DNA of 64,000 nucleotides, from the NCBI GenBank assembly GCA_964575095.1, contig CAZNPA010000003.1, positions 124,001-188,000 on the forward strand. Reading direction: 5' to 3'. The notes below the pieces were generated by a model. It had not been told where the DNA came from. It saw nothing but the letters and a program-made list of their open reading frames with translations, and did not search any database. This document shows, in pieces, positions 24,321-32,603 of this stretch; within the stretch, counting starts at the first letter, position 1; each line of letters opens with the position of its first letter. The stretch comes from CAZNPA01 sp964575095. Its GTDB lineage: Bacteria; Pseudomonadota; Alphaproteobacteria; Rickettsiales; SXRF01. Both the position numbers and the translations under genes were made by a program.

Positions 24321-25666
24321 CTTGCCTTTCTAAACATGGTTTGTTCCACGATAACACCTGATACACTATTTTGATAGGCGCCGGTAATCTCGACATCGAC
24401 GATCCGGCCGCGATAATTCTCTCCGCCCTCGATATACACCGACTGCATGTAAGGGCTCTTGCCCAACAGCTGGCCAGGGAATTTTCCGTCGCGGTCGAAC
24501 AATACCGGCATGGTTTTGCCGATACTGGCAGTATTAAACGCCAATTGCTGCTGAACGATCAGCGCCTGCAGCCGCGCCAGCCTTTCCGTTTTGACTTCTT
24601 CGGCAACCTGCCGGTCGTCCACCGCCGCCGGCGTGCCGGGGCGCGGGCTGTATTTGAAGGAATAGGCCGAGGCGTAGCCCACCTGCTGCACCAGATGCAG
24701 CGTGTCGTTGAAATCCTGCTCGCTCTCGCCGGGGAAGCCGACGATAAAATCCGAGGACAGCGCGATGTCCGGGCGCGCCTTGCGAAGGCGGGCGATAATA
24801 TCTAAATAAAATTCCGCCGTATGCTTGCGGTTCATTTTCTTGAGGATCGCATCCGACCCCGATTGCACCGGCAGGTGCAAAAACGGCATCAGCTTGGGCT
24901 CGGCAGCGTGAATGGCGATCAGATCGTCCGCCATGTCGCGCGGATGCGACGTCATATAGCGGATGCGTTCAAGGTCGTTGATTTTAGCAAGCCTTGCAAT
25001 CAAATCCGCAAGCGTTGCCGTTTTGCCGTTATCGTCGCCGTGATAGGCGTTGACGTTCTGGCCGAGTAGCGTGATTTCTTTGGCGCCTTGGTCAACCAAC
25101 GCGCGCGCTTCTTTTTCAAGCGCCGATACCGGACGGGAATATTCGGCACCGCGCGTATAGGGCACGACGCAGAAGGTGCAGAATTTATCGCAGCCTTCCT
25201 GCACGGCGATGAACGCCGACGCGCCTTGCGGCGAAACCGATTCAGGGAGCAGGTCGAATTTCTGCACGGTCGGGAAATCGAGCTCGACAACACCGCCTTC
25301 TTTACGGATGGCGCGCGTTACCATCTCCGGCAATTGGTGGTAGCTCTGCGAGCCGAACACCATATCGACATACGGCGCGCGCCTGATGATTTCCGCGCCC
25401 TCGGCCTGGCCGACACAGCCGCCGACGGCGATCAGCATCTTGCCACCTTTTTTCTTTTTCTCTTCGCGCACGCGGCCCAAATCGGAATAGACTTTTTCCT
25501 CGGCCTTCTCGCGGATGTGGCAGGTATTCAAAATCACCAGGTCGGCATCATCCACCGTTTCCGATTTCGTATAGCCGAACGGCGCCATGACGTCGTGCAT
25601 GCGCACGGAATCATAGACGTTCATCTGGCAGCCGTAGGTCTTGATGAAGAGTTTTTTCATCTCCAT
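24317..25666 (-). CDS. miaB: tRNA-2-methylthio-N6-dimethylallyladenosine synthase
   Basis: 449-residue radical SAM methylthiotransferase that modifies A37 of tRNAs reading UNN codons. UPF0004 domain at the N terminus (KTYGCQMNVYDSVRM with its first cluster cysteine), radical SAM motif CDKFCTFC at about residue 160, and a C-terminal TRAM domain ending near SGVIVEQ. Start is at MEMKK or two codons later at MKKLF. It leads the miaB-phoH-ybeY-corC-lnt run. Confidence 0.96.
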   Translation of the reverse strand: MEMKKLFIKTYGCQMNVYDSVRMHDVMAPFGYTKSETVDDADLVILNTCHIREKAEEKVYSDLGRVREEKKKKGGKMLIAVGGCVGQAEGAEIIRRAPYVDMVFGSQSYHQLPEMVTRAIRKEGGVVELDFPTVQKFDLLPESVSPQGASAFIAVQEGCDKFCTFCVVPYTRGAEYSRPVSALEKEARALVDQGAKEITLLGQNVNAYHGDDNGKTATLADLIARLAKINDLERIRYMTSHPRDMADDLIAIHAAEPKLMPFLHLPVQSGSDAILKKMNRKHTAEFYLDIIARLRKARPDIALSSDFIVGFPGESEQDFNDTLHLVQQVGYASAYSFKYSPRPGTPAAVDDRQVAEEVKTERLARLQALIVQQQLAFNTASIGKTMPVLFDRDGKFPGQLLGKSPYMQSVYIEGGENYRGRIVDVEITGAYQNSVSGVIVEQTMFRKAS

Positions 25667-25845
25667 ATTTTCAAATTAATTTTGTTTGCCGGAATCGTCA
25701 GCACTTTGCCGTTCTTCCATATGGAAAGCGATACACCCGTTCTCTTGCGTTCGATGACGAGTTTTCTGACGGCCCGACGCAATGCGCTCAATGCTTTTTG
25801 GTCCGGCAGAGGGAATGTGAGTTTCTTTTTTATTTTTTTACTCAA
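25657..25845 (-). CDS. Small basic protein upstream of miaB, unknown
   Basis: 62 residues, very basic N terminus (MSKKIKKKLTF), a helix ALRRAVRKLVIERKR and a C-terminal WKNGKVLTIPANKI. The pattern of a short helix followed by a hairpin ending in IPAN resembles small proteins I have seen in other genomes, but I cannot name a family. It overlaps the miaB start by ten bases on the same strand. Confidence 0.5.
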   Translation of the reverse strand: MSKKIKKKLTFPLPDQKALSALRRAVRKLVIERKRTGVSLSIWKNGKVLTIPANKINLKIWR

Positions 25846-25911
25846 TGGAATTTTCCAATAATAACAATGCTATATAGGGATATTTTAATACGTTGCGCGA
25901 GGACGGGCAAG

Positions 25912-26238
25912 CTATGCTTGCAACGCATTGATTTTGCTGGCCATGATGAAGTCGTTTTCATGCAGGCCGGCGATGGAATGCGTCCACAATACGCATTCAG
26001 CATAGCCCCAGCCGATCATTAAATCGGGATGGTGGCCTTCGGCCTCGGCGATGGGCGCAATTTTCTCGATGAAGGAGAGCGCCGACATGAAATCCTTAAA
26101 CACCCAGCGGCGCTTGATGGCGCGATTATCAAGCGTCAAATCCCAGCCCGGCAGGCCTTTCAGCATCTCGCGCGCTTCCGGCAACGAAAGCGGCGGCGTT
26201 CCAGGCTTGCACGGCACGCATTTTTTCTGCTCAAGCAT
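25912..26238 (-). CDS. phhB: Pterin-4a-carbinolamine dehydratase
   Basis: 108-residue dehydratase that regenerates pterin cofactor after aromatic hydroxylation. Active-site segment AEAEGHHPDLMIGWGYAECV contains the conserved histidines, and WTHSIAGLHENDFIMA is the usual C-terminal helix. No phenylalanine hydroxylase is in the window, so it may act in another pterin-dependent process. It stands alone, divergent from tsaB. Confidence 0.93.
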   Translation of the reverse strand: MLEQKKCVPCKPGTPPLSLPEAREMLKGLPGWDLTLDNRAIKRRWVFKDFMSALSFIEKIAPIAEAEGHHPDLMIGWGYAECVLWTHSIAGLHENDFIMASKINALQA

Positions 26239-26290
26239 TGTCTATTTCACCATAACCGTTTAAGAAGATGGCATTATTATCCGTTTACAG

Positions 26291-26932
26291 ATGAAACGTC
26301 AAATTATGGTTAATATTCTAGCGATTGATACTTCTGTCGGCCCCACCAGCGTCGCCGTGTGTAAAAACGGCCACATCGCCGCTACTCTCGAAGACATGGG
26401 CACGGCCGTGCAATCGGCGCGGCTCCTGCCGATGATCGAAGAGGCGCTGGAAAAAAGCAGCACCTCCTATAAGGACTTATCCGCTGTGGCCTGCACCATC
26501 GGCCCCGGTAGCTTCACCGGCATCCGCATTGCGCTGTCCGCCGCACGTGGCATCGCGCTGGCCACCGACATAAAAGGTCTGGGATTTACGACATTGGAAG
26601 TATTGGCATTCGCGGCGAACAAACAATCGAAGTCGCCGGTGCTGACGCTGCTCAATGCCGGAAAAGGCGAAGTCTATTATCAAGGATTCGATGCCATGAA
26701 GCCACGGTTCGAGGCACGGCTGGGAACATTGGAGAAAGCCGCGTCCGATATGCACGGCGATTTTTCCACCGCCGGCAATGTGACGATGATCGGCCGCACG
26801 CCGCTTCCTATCGCCTTCCCGCGCGCCGATGCGCTGGCGGAACTGGCGGCAACGCACACTTCCGCCACGCAGGATCTGGCGCCTTTCTATATCCGCCCGC
26901 CGGACGCGAAGCAGATGACGGATATCAGATGA
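26291..26932 (+). CDS. tsaB: tRNA t6A biosynthesis protein TsaB
   Basis: 213-residue ASKHA-fold protein that pairs with TsaD in making threonylcarbamoyl-A37. Visible are NILAIDTSVGPTSVAV, the CTIGPGSFTGIRIALSAARG signature and APFYIRPPDAK at the C terminus. No good ribosome site is seen; the ATG at 26306 (MVNILAID) is an alternative. The rimI gene that often follows is absent; a lipoprotein gene follows instead. Confidence 0.93.
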   Translation: MKRQIMVNILAIDTSVGPTSVAVCKNGHIAATLEDMGTAVQSARLLPMIEEALEKSSTSYKDLSAVACTIGPGSFTGIRIALSAARGIALATDIKGLGFTTLEVLAFAANKQSKSPVLTLLNAGKGEVYYQGFDAMKPRFEARLGTLEKAASDMHGDFSTAGNVTMIGRTPLPIAFPRADALAELAATHTSATQDLAPFYIRPPDAKQMTDIR

Positions 26933-26952
26933 CGGATGACGAAGGGTTGGTT

Positions 26953-27573
26953 ATGATGAGGTCACCTATGCGCACTATTTTTATACTCAGTATCCTGTTG
27001 CTCACCGGCTGTTCCGGCGGCGGATCGTCGCCGGTGGAATATCCGCCGCTTGCGTTCAAGCAATACCAGCCGATTTACATGGCGGTCTCCAGCATCGAGA
27101 TCATCGAGGAATATAAACCGCCGCAGCGCCCGCCGCACGTCGAGCACCTGATGCCCTACTCGCCGGCGGAAGCGACGCGCATCTGGGTGCGCGACCGGCT
27201 GCGCACCACCGGCAGCAGCAAAACCATGCAGGTCATCATCCACGATGGCAGCGTGCTGGCCACCGACACCACCCCGCCCAGCCCCTCTACCAGCTGGCTG
27301 CCCAACACCCTGCGCCCCTCACGCTCCGACCGCCGCTACGACGCCAAGCTGGAAGTGGAAATGCGCATCTATAATCAGGGTGTGCTCTCCGAAGCCAGCA
27401 TCTTCATCACCGCCACGCGTTCGATCACCCTGCCCGGCAGCGCCAGCAAGGACACCATGAACGCCGCCTTCCGCAAGATGATCAGCGACATGATGGAATC
27501 CTTCAACGCCGAGACGGAAAAAAACATGTTCATGTATATGTCCAACTATATCAGCTATTCGCAAAGCCCTTAA
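26953..27573 (+). CDS. Predicted lipoprotein of unknown function
   Basis: 206-residue lipoprotein. The lipobox LLTGC follows a hydrophobic h-region (IFILSILL), so it should be lipidated and, lacking Asp at +2, sorted to the outer membrane by Lol. The body begins with YPPLAFKQYQPIYMAVSSIE and EYKPPQRPPHVEHLMP, a pattern I associate with a conserved alphaproteobacterial family without a name. Start at 26953 follows GAAGGG; 26968 with GAGG is also possible. Overlapping frame with the tsaB end is avoided by this choice. Confidence 0.75.
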   Translation: MMRSPMRTIFILSILLLTGCSGGGSSPVEYPPLAFKQYQPIYMAVSSIEIIEEYKPPQRPPHVEHLMPYSPAEATRIWVRDRLRTTGSSKTMQVIIHDGSVLATDTTPPSPSTSWLPNTLRPSRSDRRYDAKLEVEMRIYNQGVLSEASIFITATRSITLPGSASKDTMNAAFRKMISDMMESFNAETEKNMFMYMSNYISYSQSP

Positions 27574-27578
27574 ATAAG

Positions 27579-27661
27579 GGTTGGTGGTTGGTGGTTGATG
27601 GTTGGTGGTTGTTAGTGGTAAAACAATCTTGCCATCAACTATCAACCACTAACTACCAACC
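27579..27661. repeat. Heptamer-unit inverted array between lipoprotein and tauE genes
   Basis: Left arm 27579-27618 repeats ggttggt/ggttgat/ggttgtt five times; the right arm 27632-27661 holds complementary units (caaccac, taactac, caacc). The arms are similar, not identical, around a 13-nt spacer. It ends 6 nt before the tauE ATG, where no ribosome site is visible. Confidence 0.88.
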
Positions 27662-27667
27662 GCTCTC

Positions 27668-28573
27668 ATGAACATCTACCTTCCCATCGCCGAAATGTCG
27701 GTCAATTTTTTCGTCATCCTCGGATTGGGAGGGATGACCGGCGTCCTCGCCGGCATGTTCGGCATCGGCGGAGGTTTTCTGCTGACACCGTTTCTGATTT
27801 TCATCGGCGTGCCGCCGGCGGTATCGGTCGCCACCTCCGCCAACCAGATCATCGCCTCGTCCGTCTCCGGTTTCCTGGCGCACCGCCGCCGCGAGAACGT
27901 CGATTTCAAGATGGGCATGTTTCTGCTCGGCGGCGGCTTCGTCGGCTCGACGCTGGGCGTGGAGCTGTTCCGCTGGCTCAAGCAGGCCGGCCATATCGAT
28001 ATCGTCATCTCGGTATTTTACGTCGTATTTCTGGGCGCCGTCGGCCTGATGATGGCCGCCGACAGCCTGCGTACGATTTTGCACATCACGCGCAAACAGA
28101 GCACCGACGCCGCGCCCAAGCTCGCCGCCCGCCTGCCGCTGCAGGTACATTTCCCGCGCTCGAAACTGACGGTGAGCGCCATCATGCCGGTCGCGATCGG
28201 GCTTGCCATCGGCATCATGGTGTCGCTGATGGGCATAGGCGGCGGCTTCTTCCTGATCCCGGCGATGATTTATATCCTCGGCATGCCGGCGGCCGTCGTC
28301 GTCGGCACGTCGCTGTTCCAGATGATCTTCATCACCGCCAACGTCACCTTCCTGCAGGCGGTGACGACGCAAACGGTGGATGTCTTGCTCGCGGTGCTGC
28401 TCTTAACCGGCTCGGTCGTCGGCGCACAAATCGGCAGCAAGATTGGCGCCAAGATTCCGGCTGATCGCCTGCGCGCGTTGCTGGCGGCGCTGGTGCTGGC
28501 GGTGGCGCTGAAGCTGGCGATCGATATGTTCACCCCGCCAGCGCATATTTACAGTGTGGATATCAATGAATAG
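27668..28573 (+). CDS. TauE/SafE family sulfite or anion exporter
   Basis: 301-residue membrane protein with about eight hydrophobic segments and the twofold repeat of the family: GMTGVLAGMFGIGGGFLLTP in the first half and LMGIGGGFFLIPAMIYILG in the second. Family members export sulfite, sulfoacetate or related anions. The next gene is a TIGR02186-type protein, a recurrent partner in alphaproteobacteria. The ATG lies just after a repeat array and has no clear ribosome site. Confidence 0.9.
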   Translation: MNIYLPIAEMSVNFFVILGLGGMTGVLAGMFGIGGGFLLTPFLIFIGVPPAVSVATSANQIIASSVSGFLAHRRRENVDFKMGMFLLGGGFVGSTLGVELFRWLKQAGHIDIVISVFYVVFLGAVGLMMAADSLRTILHITRKQSTDAAPKLAARLPLQVHFPRSKLTVSAIMPVAIGLAIGIMVSLMGIGGGFFLIPAMIYILGMPAAVVVGTSLFQMIFITANVTFLQAVTTQTVDVLLAVLLLTGSVVGAQIGSKIGAKIPADRLRALLAALVLAVALKLAIDMFTPPAHIYSVDINE

Positions 28574-29294
28574 GTGTCTTTTCATCGCGCTTTTGTTGCT
28601 GGCGTCGCCCGCCGCGGCAACGCCTCTGGTGGCCGACCTTTCCACCGACCGCATCAAGATGGATGCCGGCTTCACCGGCGCGCGCATTTTCCTTTTCGGC
28701 GCCAGAAACGATGCCGGCGACGTGGTGGCGATCATCCGCGGTCCGGAAAAAGATTTCGTCCTGCGCAAGAAAGAGAAATTCGCCGGGCTGTGGGTCAACC
28801 GCAGCCGCTTGAAACTGTTCAACGTGCCGGCATTCTACGCCATCGCCGCCAGCAAGCCTCTCTCGGAAATCAATCAGGCGGCGCTGTTCCGCCAGCTAGG
28901 CATCGGCGAGCGCACGCTGCTGACGCCGCCCGGCGACCCGACCCGGCTGATAAAATTCAACGAATATGCCGATGCCTTCTTCGAGCACCAGCACCGCGAA
29001 AATCTCTATACCGATACACCAAACACAGTGCGCTTCATGGGCGGAACTTTGTTTAAGACCGCCGTCGATTTTCCCGACAACATCCCCACCGGCAATTACA
29101 CCGCCGAGATTTACCTGATCAACGACGGCAAGATCGCCGGCATGCAGGCGATGCCGATCACGGTGGTCAAAAGCGGCCTCGACGCCTGGATTTACTCCGC
29201 CGCACACGACTCACCGATACTCTATGGATTCGCCGCCGTGGCGATGGCGCTCGGCGCCGGCTGGCTGGCCAGCAGAATTTTCGAAAAAGCGTAA
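28566..29294 (+). CDS. TIGR02186-type membrane protein
   Basis: 242-residue protein with a signal peptide (MNRCLFIALLLLASPAAA), a periplasmic beta-rich domain (STDRIKMDAGFTGARIFLFG, KFAGLWVNRS) and a C-terminal membrane helix (YGFAAVAMALGAGWLASRIF). This matches the alphaproteobacterial transmembrane family next to TauE exporters; function unknown, probably an accessory. ATG at 28566 overlaps the tauE stop by eight bases. Confidence 0.85.
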   Translation: MNRCLFIALLLLASPAAATPLVADLSTDRIKMDAGFTGARIFLFGARNDAGDVVAIIRGPEKDFVLRKKEKFAGLWVNRSRLKLFNVPAFYAIAASKPLSEINQAALFRQLGIGERTLLTPPGDPTRLIKFNEYADAFFEHQHRENLYTDTPNTVRFMGGTLFKTAVDFPDNIPTGNYTAEIYLINDGKIAGMQAMPITVVKSGLDAWIYSAAHDSPILYGFAAVAMALGAGWLASRIFEKA

Positions 29295-29307
29295 GGAAAG
29301 GAACCCC

Positions 29308-29796
29308 ATGACCTCACCCACCCCATCTCAGGCCAAGCAGGCGAAATTCCTGGTCTGCGTTGACAGCCGCGAGGAATCGCGCGCGGCGCTGCGCCTCGCC
29401 TGCATGAAAGCGCGCGCCCGCGGCATCTCGGTGGCGCTCCTGCACGTCATCGCCCCGGCGGATTTCCAGACGCTCGGCGCCGTCGCCGACCGCATGCGCG
29501 AGGAGCGCAAGAACGAAGGCGAACAATTATTGCAGCGCCACGCCAACGAAATGGCCACCACCTACGGCATCGCCGCCGGCACCTTGCTTCGCGAAGGCGA
29601 GATCGGTGAGGAAATCGTCGAGGCGGCGCGCAAGGACAAAGACATCATCGCCGTCATCATCGGCACGGCGGACCACAGCACCGGCCGTGGCACGCTGGCC
29701 TCGTGGCTGGCCGGCCAACTCGGCGGCAAGCTGCTGACGCCGCTCTTCATGGTGCCGGGAAATCTGACGGATGAGCAGTTGCAGAATCTTGTGTAG
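29308..29796 (+). CDS. Universal stress protein family (UspA)
   Basis: 162-residue UspA-fold protein. FLVCVDSREESRAALRLAC is the first strand-helix unit, VALLHVI the second, and the ATP-binding loop region reads IIGTADHSTGRGTLASWLAGQ, a variant of the usual G-x2-G-x9-G motif. AAAGGA lies 7 nt before the ATG. Third gene of the tauE-TIGR02186-usp unit, 13 nt after its neighbour. Confidence 0.88.
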   Translation: MTSPTPSQAKQAKFLVCVDSREESRAALRLACMKARARGISVALLHVIAPADFQTLGAVADRMREERKNEGEQLLQRHANEMATTYGIAAGTLLREGEIGEEIVEAARKDKDIIAVIIGTADHSTGRGTLASWLAGQLGGKLLTPLFMVPGNLTDEQLQNLV

Positions 29797-29802
29797 GGAG
29801 AT

Positions 29803-29884
29803 TAGGGATTTGGCTTTAGGGATTGGGGATTGGGAAAATTAAATGTAAACTTTTTTAATCCCTAATCCCCAATGCCTAATCCCT
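29803..29884. repeat. Heptamer-unit inverted array between convergent genes
   Basis: Left arm 29803-29834 contains gggattt, ggcttta, gggattg, gggattg; the right arm 29857-29884 has aatccct, aatcccc, aatgcct, aatccct. The unit gggattg is shared with the array inside ybeY. The right arm encodes the last two residues and the stop of the RDD gene. Confidence 0.88.
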
Positions 29885-30490
29885 CTTATTTTTTCTAATC
29901 ACCACGCTATGCGCCAGCACATCGTGCCATCCCTGACGGCGCTTGTTCGTCCACATCCAGAAAAATCCGGTGAGCAGCGGTAGGGTGGCGATGATATAAC
30001 CCACCAGCCGCCATAGTATTTGCGTCGTGGAAAGCGGCGCTTCGGAAACGGCATCGACGACTTTGACGCGCATTATGATGGCGCCCAATGTTGCCGACCA
30101 ATATTTCCAGCACACGCCAGAATAGACGAAGAACGCGGCGAACTGCAGGCCGGTATCAGCCAGCCAGCGCGCGCGTTCACCCATATCGCCCATGGTGATC
30201 CAGATGATCCTGAATGCCAGCGCGATATTGGCCGTCCAGTGGCCGAGCCAGCCCATTTCTTCGACCTTGAGCCAGAATTCCGGCAGGTGCGTGTCGTGAT
30301 CGGCGTGCTGCTGCAGCTGCTGCTGGAAGGTAATGAAATCCAGCGTCGATGCGCCGTAAATATGATTCAGTATAAAGTCGATGACGGGCGCCGCCACCAG
30401 CATGATGACGAACCAGTCGATAGTCGCCGCCCACATGCGCCGGTTAAGCGTCGCGTACGGATTATCGGGTTTTCTTTTCCACAAAAACAT
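29876..30490 (-). CDS. RDD-family membrane protein
   Basis: 204-residue protein with about three to four hydrophobic segments: TIDWFVIMLVAAPVIDFIL near the N terminus, FFVYSGVCWKYWSATLGAI and LVGYIIATLPLLTGFFW. The RDD signature is degenerate (NRRMWAATIDW, no clear second Asp), but SATLGAIIMRVKVVDA and NKRRQGWHDVLAHSVVI are typical. Start at 30490 gives a TGATG junction with bioD. Its last residues come from a repeat. Function unknown. Confidence 0.8.
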   Translation of the reverse strand: MFLWKRKPDNPYATLNRRMWAATIDWFVIMLVAAPVIDFILNHIYGASTLDFITFQQQLQQHADHDTHLPEFWLKVEEMGWLGHWTANIALAFRIIWITMGDMGERARWLADTGLQFAAFFVYSGVCWKYWSATLGAIIMRVKVVDAVSEAPLSTTQILWRLVGYIIATLPLLTGFFWMWTNKRRQGWHDVLAHSVVIRKNKRD

Positions 30491-31173
30491 CAGTCGCACA
30501 TCCAGCTAATGGTGGGCACATATTTCCACTGATCTTTTTCTACACGCATCCGCGGCAGCTTGACTACCGGAATTTCGGCGGGCACAAAACCGGAAATCGC
30601 CGCCGCCATTTCCTCGATTGGCATCGCGGCGTCTTCCGATTCGCTGATAACAAGCGCCCGCACGAGAATCAACCTCGCCCGCAACACCTCGAGCGCCGAG
30701 AGCGTATGGCTGATGCTGCCCAGATAACTTCCCGCCACCAGCACCACCGGCCAATGTAGTTCCTGCATGAGATCGAGCATGGTACGCGTATCGTTCAAGG
30801 GTGCCATGACGCCGCCGGCGCCCTCCACCAGCACGACATCCGTTTCGAGCGCCGTATGGTCGCGGCAAAAATGGGCGACCTCGCCAAAATCGATGGTCTT
30901 GCCTTCGCGGGCGGCAGCGACGTTCGCCGCCAGCGGCGCCGAAAACTGCCATGGAGAGATCGCTTTCATCATCTGCGGCGTTGGCGTTAATCCGCAGCTT
31001 TGCAATATCAGCGCCGAGTCGTTTTTGCTGTCCGCCTGGTCGAAACCGCTGACGACGGGCTTCAGCGCTGTCACCGTTTTTTTCTGCTCCCGCAATTGCC
31101 AGCACAGCGCCGTCGTCACCAGCGTCTTGCCAATGCCGGTGCCGGTGGAGGTGATGAAGAATGGGCGCGACAT
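30490..31173 (-). CDS. bioD: Dethiobiotin synthetase
   Basis: 227-residue ATP-dependent carboxylase-ligase making the ureido ring of dethiobiotin from DAPA and CO2. P-loop STGTGIGKTLVTTAL at residues 9-23, TALKPVVSGF, and VVLVEGAGGVMAPLND are all characteristic. It abuts bioC (bioD ATG directly after the bioC stop), in the minus-strand run bioF-bioH-bioC-bioD. Confidence 0.95.
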   Translation of the reverse strand: MSRPFFITSTGTGIGKTLVTTALCWQLREQKKTVTALKPVVSGFDQADSKNDSALILQSCGLTPTPQMMKAISPWQFSAPLAANVAAAREGKTIDFGEVAHFCRDHTALETDVVLVEGAGGVMAPLNDTRTMLDLMQELHWPVVLVAGSYLGSISHTLSALEVLRARLILVRALVISESEDAAMPIEEMAAAISGFVPAEIPVVKLPRMRVEKDQWKYVPTISWMCD

Positions 31174-31947
31174 TTATATTTTCTGCAACACAAAATACAG
31201 TGCCTGCCAGGTGGCAGGCAATCCCTGCGGCGTCGAGAATTTTTTGGCGTAGGCCTGCTCCAGCTGCGCGAATTGCCGCGACGTCATCATGCCGCGGCGG
31301 CGCGAGCCTAAAGAATTGGTGGCGCCGATATTTTGCAGCGCGCGCATCAACGCCACCGTATCCGGATAGTGCTGCACGATCGACGCCTGATGCGCCAGCG
31401 CCAGCGCCAGCCCCGCCGCATGCGCCTCCGCCAATATCGTATGCGGTGCGGCAAACGTGCTCACGTGCGGCAATGCATCGATCACGGCAAACGCCTGCGC
31501 CAGCTCAAACAACGTACCCTCGGCGAAGGTGGAAACGACGGCGCTGGCGCCCGGCTTCATGACGCGCGCCATCTCATGAAACACCGTCTGCGGATGATTG
31601 ACCCACTGCAGCATCAGCGAGGAAAACACGCCTTCGAACAACGCATCGGCAAACGGCAGCGCCTCGGCATCGGCATTGACGATGCGGCGATGGCGTTTCG
31701 CCGCCACCTCGCACATGCCGGGCGCAACATCGCAACCGGCGACGCGCCAGCTGAGTTTCAGCGCACGCACGTCGTCGGAAAGCGCGCCGGTGCCGCAGCC
31801 GACGTCGAGTATCTGCGCCGTTTTCGGCCAGCATTGCAGCGCAAAACTCAACGTATGCCGGCGCACCTCGCGCTGCAAATCGGCATGCAGATCATACTGA
31901 TCCGCCGCCCGCCCGAACGAGGTTTTTACCGCCCGTGTGTCGAACAT
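31174..31947 (-). CDS. bioC: Malonyl-ACP O-methyltransferase
   Basis: 257-residue SAM methyltransferase that disguises malonyl-ACP so that fatty acid synthesis can build pimeloyl-ACP. SAM motif ILDVGCGTGALSD, N-terminal SFGRAADQYDLHADLQREV and the LMLQWVNHPQTVFHEMARVM post-motif fit BioC. Context confirms it: bioH overlaps its start by 22 bases and bioD follows. Confidence 0.93.
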   Translation of the reverse strand: MFDTRAVKTSFGRAADQYDLHADLQREVRRHTLSFALQCWPKTAQILDVGCGTGALSDDVRALKLSWRVAGCDVAPGMCEVAAKRHRRIVNADAEALPFADALFEGVFSSLMLQWVNHPQTVFHEMARVMKPGASAVVSTFAEGTLFELAQAFAVIDALPHVSTFAAPHTILAEAHAAGLALALAHQASIVQHYPDTVALMRALQNIGATNSLGSRRRGMMTSRQFAQLEQAYAKKFSTPQGLPATWQALYFVLQKI

Positions 31948-32603
31948 AATTCCTTCACCTGCTTCGCGTCGTGCCAGTGCGGCGCGTGCCCGCAGCCTGG
32001 GAGCGTCACCAGCCGCGCCTCCGGCAACATTCCTAGAAACCGCTGCGACTGCTCATGCCTCACCACCGCGTCGCGGTCGCCATGGATCAAGAGTGTCGGC
32101 GGAATATCTTTAAACACCAGCCCCTCGCAACTGAATTGCTCCAGGTCATCAAGCCACTGAAGCCAGTTTCCGGCAAGCGCCTTTTTCATATCCTGCCGCG
32201 CCAGGTGCTTTTTGACTTCCTGCTCGCGCGTATCACCATAGGCGATCAACTCCCATGCTTTCTTAAGCGTGCGCTCGGGATTACCGATATAGTTGTCGCG
32301 GAACATGCGAAATGTGTCGCGCGGCATGCCGATGTCATTCTCCCTTTTCACGAACTGAAACGACGCGGCAATCAGCACCAGTTTTTTAGGTTTCATCAAC
32401 CCCGCCGCGATAGCCCGCACCGCCAGTTGCCCGCCCAGCGACCAGCCGATGACAGTGTCATGATCTTTGGCAGCTTTAGCAATCGCAGCAAGCGTCGCTT
32501 CAGCATCGGCAAGCTGCGTGTAATCGATATGCGTCGCATCCGGTGCAATGCCGGCAAGCGCGTCATACGGCTGCCCCCAGCCGCTTATGCAGAGGGTGCG
32601 CAT
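31926..32603 (-). CDS. bioH: Pimeloyl-ACP methyl ester esterase
   Basis: 225-residue alpha/beta hydrolase that removes the BioC methyl group when the pimeloyl chain is complete. Catalytic S55 (IGWSLGGQL), an aspartate in HGDRDAVV (D175 or D177) and H205 (PGCGHAPHW) form the triad. It overlaps both bioC and bioF by about 20 bases, so the three are translationally linked. Confidence 0.92.
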   Translation of the reverse strand: MRTLCISGWGQPYDALAGIAPDATHIDYTQLADAEATLAAIAKAAKDHDTVIGWSLGGQLAVRAIAAGLMKPKKLVLIAASFQFVKRENDIGMPRDTFRMFRDNYIGNPERTLKKAWELIAYGDTREQEVKKHLARQDMKKALAGNWLQWLDDLEQFSCEGLVFKDIPPTLLIHGDRDAVVRHEQSQRFLGMLPEARLVTLPGCGHAPHWHDAKQVKELCSTHGR

